24,012 nucleotides of DNA from JAEHDI01 sp035455185. GTDB lineage: Bacteria; Acidobacteriota; Terriglobia; Bryobacterales; Bryobacteraceae. Shown one piece after another: positions 1 to 7,038 of the stretch (the stretch's first letter is position 1; each line of letters starts with the position of its first letter). The stretch is from assembly GCA_035455185.1 (NCBI GenBank), contig DATIFQ010000278.1, positions 1 through 24,012 of the forward strand. Direction: 5' to 3'. Both the position numbers and the translations under genes were made by a program. The notes beneath the pieces are model-generated. The model made no database searches, was not told the origin of the DNA, and saw only the letters and a list, made by a program, of their open reading frames with translations.

Positions 1-256
1 TCGCTTCGGCCTCCGCGAGGTTCGGTGGTTTCGACATCTTTTCGGGATACCGGTACCTCGGCTGATACAGCAGCATTTCTTCCTGCTCCCGCCCAGTCAG
101 ATAGGGAAATCCTTTCGGGGCAGCCGAACTGCGAAAGGCAAAAAGACGGTCCCCGTAGATACCGCCAAAGCCAACAAATGCCTCTGGCAATTGCTCACCC
201 CGCATGCTCTTGACCGGATAGCGCCACACACTTTCGACCCTTCCGATGAGTTTCAT
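1..256 (-). CDS. MOSC-domain protein, N-terminal part (cut by window edge)
   Basis: An open frame runs from an ATG at 256 leftward to the window edge without a stop, so only about 85 N-terminal residues are present. The translation begins MKLIGRVESVWRYPVKSM, followed by GDRLFAFR. This matches the MOSC N-terminal beta-barrel domain, where the RYPVKSM motif near the start is characteristic. Known family members (YcbX, mARC and relatives) use a molybdenum cofactor bound by the C-terminal MOSC domain, which lies outside this window, to reduce N-hydroxylated or sulfur substrates. A run of seven Gs lies just upstream of the ATG and could serve as a weak ribosome binding site. The family call rests on the N-terminal domain only, so the enzyme activity is inferred. 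Confidence 0.75.
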   Translation of the reverse strand, partial: MKLIGRVESVWRYPVKSMRGEQLPEAFVGFGGIYGDRLFAFRSSAAPKGFPYLTGREQEEMLLYQPRYRYPEKMSKPPNLAEAEA

Positions 257-343
257 TTGAGCCCCCCCTGACTATTCTAGTGCCGTTCCAACTTGATGCA
301 CCTATGCGCTAATGCGCGGTGGGGCGTTGAAGAGACGAAGATC

Positions 344-1534
344 TCATTGCGCCACCCGACGCCGCAGAGCCCACGTTCCGGACATGCTGTTCGTGAGCTC
401 TCTGCCTGTTCGCTCCACCATTCCGACGAGCCGGCCGTCTGTAATCCGCCCTCTGAAACGATCGATCAGAAAGGGAAGGGGCAGCGTAACGACAGAAAAG
501 CGCAGTTCCTGCCCGGAGAGGGAGCACTCCGCTAGCGGAGCGTCGTATCGCTGGTTGCGGTCGGGCACCCTAATCACTACGTCTCCTTGACACTTGCCAC
601 CCTCGAACCGCAGCGTCAGATCCAGGATGGCCGGGCTAGGGTAATACGTCAGGTCGCCGGTCCAGACGCCTGCCAATTGATCGGGTTGCATCGCTTCGCC
701 GCTCGGCAGCATGACGTTCGGCCGCTCAGGCGGGAGAGCCCCCAGGTAACCGTCATTCCGCCTGATGTCGCTAACAGTGTCCCTGGCCGAGTTCTGAAGA
801 CTCCTGGCTTGCTCGGCCGACAATGCCACCAAGACTGTGTTCCGGTTCGTATCGACAACGCCACCAGTGCTCACGGCATGCCCTGATACCTCGAAAGGAA
901 GATCGCGGGCAGCCTCTGGAAACAGCGACGTCAAGAGGACGCAAGCCAGCAAATAGGAGCCGGCAGGCGATGGATGGGAACCATCCTTTGCATACAACTC
1001 CAGGCCAGGGCTTCGCTGCCGCACCATTTGCCAGGCCGGACCTACCGGTGCGAGTATCGCCCCGAGTTCGCGGGCGACGGAATCGTAGGCGTAGTCCAGG
1101 TCCCCCTGCTGATGCGGTTCGGACAGGCGCGACCACGTCAGCAAAAGCACGGTGCGCGCCCCAGCCCGCTTCACTTCCGCATCGAACAGCCGGACGCCCC
1201 AGTGAAGCAGAATCGGAGCGTTCACAACAAACTTGCCATCGCGCAGGCCGTCTCCCAGTTGGCTTTGATCCTGCAGCACGACGTAGTCCCACTTCGACGA
1301 ACGAAGGATTCGGCGGGCGTCAGAGCGCTCCCACAAAGAAACCAGGGTCGCGCCGGGAATCGCAACCGTTTGTACTTCCACCTGCCGGTCAGGAAGCGCC
1401 GCACGCGCCAACTCGGCGAAAATCTCGGGCGCATTGTTGAAATAGGTGTAGCTGTTGCCCAGGAAGAGAACCCTCAGCGGTTCCGCACCCTGAAGCAATC
1501 CTCCGAAGAGCAGCACGACCACCAAGCGGATCAT
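344..1534 (-). CDS. Secreted SGNH/GDSL-family hydrolase
   Basis: The 396-residue protein starts with a short hydrophobic signal peptide (about residues 1-17, ending LLQGA). It then shows the SGNH block I motif FLGNSYTYFNN with the presumed nucleophile Ser28, a VVLQDQS segment at 86-92, and block V DGSHPSPAG with Asp184 and His187. This supports an exported serine esterase/acetylhydrolase-type enzyme, perhaps acting on glycan acetyl groups; the substrate cannot be read from sequence. After about residue 285 there is an extra beta-rich segment (LAGVWTGDLTYYP onward) that may be a separate binding domain. It follows the polytopic membrane protein gene by 65 bases on the same strand and may be co-transcribed with it. 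GAGG lies only one base before the ATG, too close for an ideal ribosome site, so the exact start is less certain than the family. Confidence 0.8.
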   Translation of the reverse strand: MIRLVVVLLFGGLLQGAEPLRVLFLGNSYTYFNNAPEIFAELARAALPDRQVEVQTVAIPGATLVSLWERSDARRILRSSKWDYVVLQDQSQLGDGLRDGKFVVNAPILLHWGVRLFDAEVKRAGARTVLLLTWSRLSEPHQQGDLDYAYDSVARELGAILAPVGPAWQMVRQRSPGLELYAKDGSHPSPAGSYLLACVLLTSLFPEAARDLPFEVSGHAVSTGGVVDTNRNTVLVALSAEQARSLQNSARDTVSDIRRNDGYLGALPPERPNVMLPSGEAMQPDQLAGVWTGDLTYYPSPAILDLTLRFEGGKCQGDVVIRVPDRNQRYDAPLAECSLSGQELRFSVVTLPLPFLIDRFRGRITDGRLVGMVERTGRELTNSMSGTWALRRRVAQ

Positions 1535-1599
1535 GCCTCATTCTATGCTCACGGCGTTCGCGGGACTCCGCCGGAATGAAGCCGTAGAGCCCGCGCATG

Positions 1600-3387
1600 C
1601 TACCGGAAGTAGTCGTGAAAGACCTTGTCGTTGGTCCGCTCCACTTCGAGGGTCGGCAGCACCTGCGTGTCGAAACTGCGAACCGCGCGCGACCATTCGG
1701 CAAGGTTGGCTTTGAGCTGGCGGTGATCGTCCTCGCTCCGAAAGTCCAGTGTCGCCTCGTCGCCCAGCAGGTTCGCGATTTCGCCGAAACCACCCGCCGC
1801 GCCCCGTGCGCCCCGCGCATAGTCCGGGTAATCCTTCTCCAGGGCATACGCATAGACCAGAATGGCGGCCTGGATGCGTCCCGTGCGTGTCCGCTGCTCA
1901 CGGGCTCGGGCGCGATAGCGTTTGGTCGCCTCGACCGAGAGCAACTCCCCAACGCCCGGCATGCGGTTGTTCTCCGAATACTTCGCCAGCCAACCCCCTT
2001 CCTGAGAACCGACGCGCGCCACAGTGCGGGCCGCTGTCTCTAGTGGCGGCGGCCCGTTCAACGTGACGATGGAGTTCAGCCAGGTGCCGCCGTGGATGGT
2101 GAGAAAGCCCTGAGTCTCCATCTCGCGCAACACCGGATCATCCGGCGGCACAGGGAGCGCGTAAACCTTCACGCCCGCAGAGAGCCGGTCCGCCGGATCG
2201 TCGCGCGGCTGCACCTCCACCCAGTGGCCACCCTCAAATGACATGGGAACGAACACAGCCATCGCGATGCACTGCGTCGGGTTCCAGACGCTGACCAGCC
2301 GGCGGTTCAGTCCCGCGCGGCCGATCACTTCCGCAAGTTGCTTTCTCTCGTTCCAGTCGAGCATGCGTGGGCTTCGCGGGCCGAAGGTCCACATTGCCTC
2401 TAAGGCCAAAGCCGGGAGCGTCAGGGGAAAGACGATGGCGAGCGCAACCAGTCCGCCCGTAAACGCCGTGCGGAAGCGGGGCGTCATCCATTCGCGAAAC
2501 TTTGCGAGTTCGACACCCGCAATCACCGCCAGCACCAATGGCGCCTGCAACAGGAAACGTTTGTAGTCCTGCACGATCCATGGGGCCGGAGCGGCCAGCC
2601 AGGCGATCAAGAATACGTTCTCGCGCGGACGGCGCAGCAGCCGGACGATCCCGAACGCCGCCGGGATGTAAATGAGCGGGGCCAACATCAGCGCCTCGTC
2701 GCCACGCCTGCCGCGATACCACTCCAGGTTGCGGAGGAAATGGATTGTATACGGGCTGGTGAGAAGCACCGTCGCGCCGCCAACGATGGCGAGCGCCTTC
2801 CAGCGCCGGCCGAGCACTGCGGCAACGAATACCGCGAGCGGCGCCATCGCATAGCCCGCCAGGTGCGTGTAGATCGCGGCCGTCGTGAAGAGGATCGCAA
2901 GCGGCAGCCGGCCTTCGACGAAGCACCACGCCGCCCAGGCCGAGAAGATGAAAATCCAGCCCGAAGGCACTCCGACCGCAAACGAGATCGACGCGAACAG
3001 CGTGCCCGAGAGGAGTGTAACCGCGAAAAGCGCCGCCCAGTCGCCGCCGTAGCGGCGTGCGAAGAACCACACGGTGAACATCGCGGCGGCCCACTGTGCC
3101 AGGGCCAGGATCGCGTTGGCGCGTACATAATCCATGCCGTCTCCGCCAAGCGCGCGACCCAGGTAGCCGATCGCCATGTGCATGAGCGGGCCTTGCAGAT
3201 TCGGCCGGCCACCGGGCCCGAAGTTGATGTGGTCCCACCAGGCCGTGCCGTGCTCACCGTACCAGCGAGCGAGCGAGACGTGGTAGCCGGAGTCGATGCT
3301 GACGAAGTAATCCGGCAGCGACGCGAGAAGCAGGATGCCATGCAAGGCGACGACCACTATGGCCGCGCGGCGGGCCGCCAAGTTCAT
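1600..3387 (-). CDS. Polytopic membrane protein, glycosyltransferase-39-like layout, function unknown
   Basis: The product is about 595 residues from the ATG at 3387. A longer in-frame start at 3468 is rejected because it would overlap the ARPP-1 gene. The N-terminal ~330 residues contain roughly nine or ten hydrophobic segments (for example AAIVVVALHGILLLASL near the start and TAFTGGLVALAIVFPLTLPA). The first periplasmic loop carries DSGYHVSLARWYGEHGTAWW, resembling the loop of GT-C/PMT-type enzymes that use lipid-linked sugars. The C-terminal ~260 residues are soluble, with no motif I recognise. It begins 7 bases after the ARPP-1 stop codon, so the two are very likely translated from one transcript. 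A role in cell-surface glycan transfer is a guess from topology only. Confidence 0.6.
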   Translation of the reverse strand: MNLAARRAAIVVVALHGILLLASLPDYFVSIDSGYHVSLARWYGEHGTAWWDHINFGPGGRPNLQGPLMHMAIGYLGRALGGDGMDYVRANAILALAQWAAAMFTVWFFARRYGGDWAALFAVTLLSGTLFASISFAVGVPSGWIFIFSAWAAWCFVEGRLPLAILFTTAAIYTHLAGYAMAPLAVFVAAVLGRRWKALAIVGGATVLLTSPYTIHFLRNLEWYRGRRGDEALMLAPLIYIPAAFGIVRLLRRPRENVFLIAWLAAPAPWIVQDYKRFLLQAPLVLAVIAGVELAKFREWMTPRFRTAFTGGLVALAIVFPLTLPALALEAMWTFGPRSPRMLDWNERKQLAEVIGRAGLNRRLVSVWNPTQCIAMAVFVPMSFEGGHWVEVQPRDDPADRLSAGVKVYALPVPPDDPVLREMETQGFLTIHGGTWLNSIVTLNGPPPLETAARTVARVGSQEGGWLAKYSENNRMPGVGELLSVEATKRYRARAREQRTRTGRIQAAILVYAYALEKDYPDYARGARGAAGGFGEIANLLGDEATLDFRSEDDHRQLKANLAEWSRAVRSFDTQVLPTLEVERTNDKVFHDYFR

Positions 3388-3394
3388 GGACCTA

Positions 3395-4378
3395 TCATAT
3401 CCGCCGGCGGGTCGGGCGGCTGATATGGGAGCCGAATTGATCGGGCGCCGGACCTCCGTCCGCAGCAAAAGCGCAGACGTGGATGTAGCGCTCCTCCGCC
3501 CACAGCGCGGCGCCCGAGACTGAGAGGCCGCTCAGCCGGATGTCCTTGCCGAGCCCGAGCGCCGGTTGGGTGAAACTCGGCGACGAAGCCACCCGGGCAA
3601 GGAGTTCCTTCAGCGACTCCATGGTGGCCGCATCGCATTGTGCGCCGGACGAATCCAGAGCGTCGAGCGCGTAGCTGCGTAGCAGCTTCGGGAACAACTT
3701 CCGCATCGTTGCCGGGTGATCGAACAGGTCGAGGCCGAGCGGACGGCCATCGATGGCGAATACCACGCCCGCCTGCGCGTCACAGCACTGGAACGCTCGT
3801 ACGTACTGCTCCACGGAGATTGAGTGGCGCTCGTACATCGCTCCCATCGCCTGCGTCGGCGACTGGGCGCCCATCCGTTCGGCTTTGCAAGCGATGTCGT
3901 CCCAAACGCCGGACTGATCGGAGCGGCGCGCCCCGGTCCGGTGCATCGACAAGGTGACCTGCGCCGCCCGTGACGCCCGGCCACGCGAGTACATCACGTG
4001 TTCGGCCGGCTTGAAGTCCGGGCTTCGCATGGACCACCGCCCTGCCTCGACACACGAAACCGGGATGGTGATGGTCTGCCTGGCTGGAGCGAGAATCGTC
4101 AGGTTCAGCACGCGGTTCTGTTTCGCGCCTACGAGTTCCTGGCCGTCGAGCAAGAGCACGGGCCAGTCGGAGCGGTTCTCGAACCGCAGTTCGGGCACGG
4201 AGCCTCCGCCCAGTTCGGTGACACGAGCGAGGCCCTGCGCGATCGCGTCGTCCAGCAGGAGATAGCTGGGGTCCGGCGTCTCGATTTTCCGACGCAGAAG
4301 CGGCAGCAGGGTAAGGTTCCGGAAGTGGACCGGCTCGCCGGTTTCCACCTGGCCGAATTCGTCTTGAAGGGAAATCAT
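3395..4378 (-). CDS. ARPP-1 (DUF6569) domain protein
   Basis: The 327-residue product shows the conserved core of the ARPP-1 family: LLLDGQELVGAKQNRV at about 76-90, then TIPVSCVEAGRW at 104-115 and GLDLFDHP at 215-222. ARPP stands for ADP-ribosylglycohydrolase- and rhodanese-phosphatase-associated protein. The name comes from gene-neighbourhood work linking the family to nucleotide-derived or ADP-ribose chemistry; no activity is established to my knowledge. There is no signal peptide, so it is cytosolic. Two adjacent ATGs at 4381 and 4378 follow AAGGAG. The second has the better 6-base spacing; a start at 4453 has no such support. The gene lies 126 bases downstream of the CARF/sigma-54 regulator and 7 bases upstream of the membrane protein, suggesting it is a target or partner of that regulator. 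Confidence 0.7.
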   Translation of the reverse strand: MISLQDEFGQVETGEPVHFRNLTLLPLLRRKIETPDPSYLLLDDAIAQGLARVTELGGGSVPELRFENRSDWPVLLLDGQELVGAKQNRVLNLTILAPARQTITIPVSCVEAGRWSMRSPDFKPAEHVMYSRGRASRAAQVTLSMHRTGARRSDQSGVWDDIACKAERMGAQSPTQAMGAMYERHSISVEQYVRAFQCCDAQAGVVFAIDGRPLGLDLFDHPATMRKLFPKLLRSYALDALDSSGAQCDAATMESLKELLARVASSPSFTQPALGLGKDIRLSGLSVSGAALWAEERYIHVCAFAADGGPAPDQFGSHISRPTRRRI

Positions 4379-4450
4379 CATGAGCTCCTTGGGCAGGTTG
4401 CCCGAGGAGGTAAATGCACGCGGAGTGACATTCCGACGGTGCTTTGAAAT

Positions 4451-4487
4451 CAATGATGTACATTGCGAGAGACGGCTCCCGCGTCAA
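4451..4487 (-). promoter_or_regulatory. Possible promoter and short palindrome before the ARPP-1 gene
   Basis: Reading the minus strand, TTGACG (4487-4482) lies 17 bases before AATGTA (4464-4459), a good -35 with a poor -10. The -10 sits inside an inverted repeat of five-base arms (CAATG and CATTG, 4451-4465), which could be an operator. No GG-N10-GC sigma-54 signature was found between the regulator stop and the ARPP-1 start. The call is weak and could be chance. Confidence 0.25.
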
Positions 4488-4503
4488 GCCGGGTAGACCC
4501 GGC
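4488..4503 (-). terminator. GC-rich hairpin just after the CARF regulator gene
   Basis: GCCGGG and CCCGGC form a perfect 6-bp stem around the four-base loop TAGA, one base beyond the regulator stop codon. Copies of GCGTCAA flank it at 4481-4487 and 4502-4508. No T-run follows on the minus strand, so it may act as an attenuator or mRNA 3' stabiliser rather than a classical intrinsic terminator. Confidence 0.35.
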
Positions 4504-4504
4504 G

Positions 4505-6127
4505 TCAATCCGCCTTGACGTTCTCACCTTTCAAGAAGGCGTGGACTGCCTGCTTGGAAAGGCCGAGCATCGCTGCCGCCTGGCTCTGGTTGCCGTTACT
4601 TCTTTCGAGCGCCCGCAGGATGAGCTGCTTGCGGATCTGGGCGAGGAACTCTTCGAGCGAGAAGCCGGGAGCCGGTTCGGGCAGGCCGGCGAAAGGGTCC
4701 AGGGTGGCCGCCGCGGGTGTGATGATGAGGTCGTCGGGGCCGAGCACGTCCGAGCGGGCAAAGAGCACCGAGCGATCGAGGACATTGGAGAGCTCGCGCA
4801 CGTTACCGGGCCAGTCGTACTGCTGAAGGCGCAGCATGGCCTCCTTCGAAAGCTGGCGCGGCTTCGGCCGGCGATGGTTGATTCGCCGGAGCAGCGTGGC
4901 CGCAAGGGACGAGATCTCCGACTCCCGCTTCCGGAGCGGAGGAAGCTTGATTTGAACGACCTCGAGACGGTAGTACAGATCGTTCCGGAAGCGCCCGGCA
5001 TCGATCTCTCCGGCGAGGTTCTTATTGGTCGCAGCCACGATGCGGACGTCGACCGTTCGCGCGTGGTTCGATCCTACGGGCTGGACAACGCCGTCCTGGA
5101 GCGTCCGCAGCAGCTTCGCCTGGCTTTCGGCGGGCAATTCTCCGACCTCGTCGAGGAACAGTGTGCTGCCGTCGGCCTCCTCGAAGACACCCTTGCGGTC
5201 CGCCACGGCGCCGGTGAAAGCGCCTTTGACGTGGCCGAAGAGGTGGCTTTCGGCGAGGTCCTTTGGGATGGAGGCGCAGTTGACGGCCACCATCGGGCGG
5301 CCGTGCCGTTCGCTCATTCGGTGGATCAGCTTCGCGAACATCTCCTTACCGGTGCCCGTCTCCCCGAAGAGCAGCACCGGGTAGTCGCTCTCGGCCGCGA
5401 TGGCGGCACGCTCGGCGGCGGCACGCATCAACGCCGATCCGATGAAGATGCCGAGCTCCTGGAGCGCCTCGTCCAGCCCTGGAGGTGGAGGCAGCGCTGC
5501 GGTCGGTTTGGGCATCGCGGCGTCCGCAGCCGCTCGCTGGAACAGGCTCTTGAGACGGGGAGCCTTGGCCCTCTGCGCGAGGGGCGGCGCCTCCTCCGCT
5601 GACGGGAAGTACTCCATCGGCATGACGAGGTCGCGCAGGCTCGACCAGTCGCTCGAATCGAGTTGCACCTCGCGGACGTTGGCGGCTCCGAACAGAGGTT
5701 CAGCGGGAGAGCCGAGCTGGAGCAGTTTCGCGGGCAGCACACCGGTTGCCGCAAGAAGGAACCACGCCGCGCGCATCTCCGCGGTGCCACTCGAGACGCA
5801 CACATGGTTTTTTGCGCCGCGTTGTGTGTGCACGAATGCGCGCACCCGGCGCACGAGGTGTCCCATGAGCGAGGAGTAATCCTTGGGGTCAGAGACAGGG
5901 AGCTCCGTGACCGTGACGCGGCATTGCGGGTAGAGCCGGGCGACCTCGGCGCGGGTAGCGCCGGCGTTTTCGCGGGTGTGCGGTGTGTGGAAGAGCAGGA
6001 TGGTGTCAAACTGCCGGGCGTCCACGAGCGAGAGGATTGGACCGGGTTGATCCTCGCCGGCGATGTCGCCGGACATGAACGGATCCTTCGGATCGACGAA
6101 GGCGAATAGCGTCTTGCCGCTGATCAT
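4505..6127 (-). CDS. Sigma-54-dependent enhancer-binding protein with N-terminal CARF-like sensor domain
   Basis: The 540-residue protein has three parts. Residues 1-170 resemble a CARF (CRISPR-associated Rossmann fold) domain of the kind seen in RtcR: FDTILLFHTPHT at 40-51 and VSSGTAEMRAAWFLLAATG at 111-129, the latter matching the ligand-loop region of CARF proteins. Residues ~220-470 are an AAA+ sigma-54 activation domain with Walker A GETGTGKE (255-262), the sigma-54 contact loop GAFTGA (302-307), Walker B LFLDEVGE (323-330) and WPGNVREL (439-446). Residues ~495-535 form a Fis-type helix-turn-helix (NGNQSQAAAMLGLSKQAV). The expected role is transcription activation from -24/-12 promoters on binding a nucleotide or RNA-end ligand. 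It is not called rtcR because no rtcA/rtcB is adjacent. Start choice: ATGATG at 6130/6127 is preferred over GTG 6154 because AGG lies 5 bases before 6127 and the domain begins right there. Confidence 0.8.
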   Translation of the reverse strand: MISGKTLFAFVDPKDPFMSGDIAGEDQPGPILSLVDARQFDTILLFHTPHTRENAGATRAEVARLYPQCRVTVTELPVSDPKDYSSLMGHLVRRVRAFVHTQRGAKNHVCVSSGTAEMRAAWFLLAATGVLPAKLLQLGSPAEPLFGAANVREVQLDSSDWSSLRDLVMPMEYFPSAEEAPPLAQRAKAPRLKSLFQRAAADAAMPKPTAALPPPPGLDEALQELGIFIGSALMRAAAERAAIAAESDYPVLLFGETGTGKEMFAKLIHRMSERHGRPMVAVNCASIPKDLAESHLFGHVKGAFTGAVADRKGVFEEADGSTLFLDEVGELPAESQAKLLRTLQDGVVQPVGSNHARTVDVRIVAATNKNLAGEIDAGRFRNDLYYRLEVVQIKLPPLRKRESEISSLAATLLRRINHRRPKPRQLSKEAMLRLQQYDWPGNVRELSNVLDRSVLFARSDVLGPDDLIITPAAATLDPFAGLPEPAPGFSLEEFLAQIRKQLILRALERSNGNQSQAAAMLGLSKQAVHAFLKGENVKAD

Positions 6128-6137
6128 CATAACCTGA

Positions 6138-6153
6138 GGCAATTCTACAGCCA
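6138..6153 (-). promoter_or_regulatory. Possible sigma-54 -24/-12 element at the CARF regulator start
   Basis: The minus strand reads TGGCTGTAGAATTGCC, which has TGGC and TTGC with the invariant GG and GC ten bases apart, as in the sigma-54 consensus TGGCAC-N5-TTGC. The gene just downstream encodes a sigma-54 activator, so autoregulation is conceivable. Against it, the transcription start would fall on the ATGATG start codons, giving a leaderless message, and one such match is expected by chance in a window this size. Confidence 0.2.
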
Positions 6154-6217
6154 CGGTGCGAGATGCGCCGGGTCTCTAGGATGCGTGAGGCGCTGCTGAA
6201 AAGCGCCAGCGTTCCTT

Positions 6218-6634
6218 TCAGAGGACTTCGAGTTCGTGTTTCTTTGCCGCGGAGATGAGAGCGGTGTCCCTCGAAGCCAGCGGGAGCCGGCGCCGGATGG
6301 CCAGCTCCAGATAGCTTGCATCGTAGACAGAAAGACGATGACGCGCAGCGAGGTCAGACGTTTGTCCCAAGGCGAGACGCGGGCCGTCTTCATCGACCAC
6401 CGGCGCCAATCGGCGAAGCGCGTCCACCGCGCGCCGGTAGTGATTGTCTCCAAGCTTTCCGCGCCGCGTGAGCGCAAGGAGAGCGTTCGCAACTTCAAAA
6501 GGCCAGAGGGTAGGCACGAAAAAGCGTGTCCCGCTGAGAATTCGGTCGAGCAGTTCAGTTGCAGAACTGCTGGATTGCGCCGGGACCACCCAGGCGACAC
6601 CGATGGAGGAGTCAGCGACGAAGCCGCCAGTCAC
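6218..6634 (-). CDS. PIN-domain toxin (VapC-like ribonuclease)
   Basis: The 138-residue protein has the four acidic residues of a PIN nuclease in the right places: Asp8 in FVADSSIGVAW, Glu47 in PFEVANALL, Asp105 in VYDASYLELA and Asp123 in SRDTALI. PIN toxins of this size cut RNA, often tRNA or rRNA, using Mg2+. The start overlaps the stop of the antitoxin gene by four bases, which is typical of coupled toxin-antitoxin translation. The catalytic residues are intact, so the toxin is probably active. The RNA target cannot be predicted. Confidence 0.88.
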   Translation of the reverse strand: MTGGFVADSSIGVAWVVPAQSSSSATELLDRILSGTRFFVPTLWPFEVANALLALTRRGKLGDNHYRRAVDALRRLAPVVDEDGPRLALGQTSDLAARHRLSVYDASYLELAIRRRLPLASRDTALISAAKKHELEVL

Positions 6635-6891
6635 GGCCTGCCCTCATTGACGGCGTCTTTGATCGCGCGTCGGCTGAGTCTTCGGAAGCCGGGCCGGAGG
6701 CTAATCTCCTCACGCAGCCGGTTAATGTCGTGAACGGCCTCCTGTATCCGCGCTAAGGACGCACTACCTTCCGGGACGAGCCGGGCGACTGGTTTGTCGT
6801 GCCGGGTGATTACGATCTCTTCACCGTTGGCGACGCGGCTTAGCAACTCACCAAAGCGGGTCTTGGCCTCAAAAGCGGTTACGGTATCCAT
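6631..6891 (-). CDS. Phd/YefM-type antitoxin
   Basis: The 86-residue protein begins MDTVTAFEAKTRFGELL, followed by NGEEIVITRHDKPVARLVP. This is the classic Phd/YefM fold signature (DNA-binding N-terminal domain). The C-terminal ~35 residues (LREEISLRPGFRRLSRRAIK) are the likely toxin-neutralising tail. It precedes and overlaps the PIN toxin gene, forming a type II module. The ATG at 6891 is preceded within five bases by a 6-bp palindrome that is the probable autoregulatory operator. Confidence 0.88.
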   Translation of the reverse strand: MDTVTAFEAKTRFGELLSRVANGEEIVITRHDKPVARLVPEGSASLARIQEAVHDINRLREEISLRPGFRRLSRRAIKDAVNEGRP

Positions 6892-6896
6892 AATTT

Positions 6897-6915
6897 GACT
6901 AGCTATTGTCTAGTC
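6897..6915. promoter_or_regulatory. Palindromic operator of the Phd/PIN module
   Basis: GACTAG and CTAGTC form a perfect inverted repeat with a 7-base spacer, ending five bases upstream of the antitoxin ATG. Phd/YefM antitoxins typically repress their own promoter through short palindromes in this position. No convincing -35/-10 pair was recognised around it. Confidence 0.5.
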
Positions 6916-7038
6916 TAACATGACCGGGTCTCTGCCGCGCTTCAAGGCCAAGGCACGTTTCCGCGCCCGCTTCTCGCCGACCGAGGGCGCAAGTGATACT
7001 CTCGGTTTGTTATTCCGACAAAGGAGTCCGAGGAATCT

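Noticed and set aside
4382..4504. Sigma-54 promoter between the CARF regulator and the ARPP-1 gene
   Set aside because: Every GG dinucleotide on the minus strand was checked by eye for a GC ten bases downstream and none fits.
4463..5602. 379-residue plus-strand open frame opposite the sigma-54 regulator
   Set aside because: It shadows the conserved AAA+ domain in the antisense direction and has no ribosome site or domain.
4505..6127. Naming the CARF regulator gene rtcR, or taking it as evidence of a CRISPR type III locus
   Set aside because: No rtcA/rtcB, cas gene or repeat-spacer array is present in the window, so only the domain-level description is supported.
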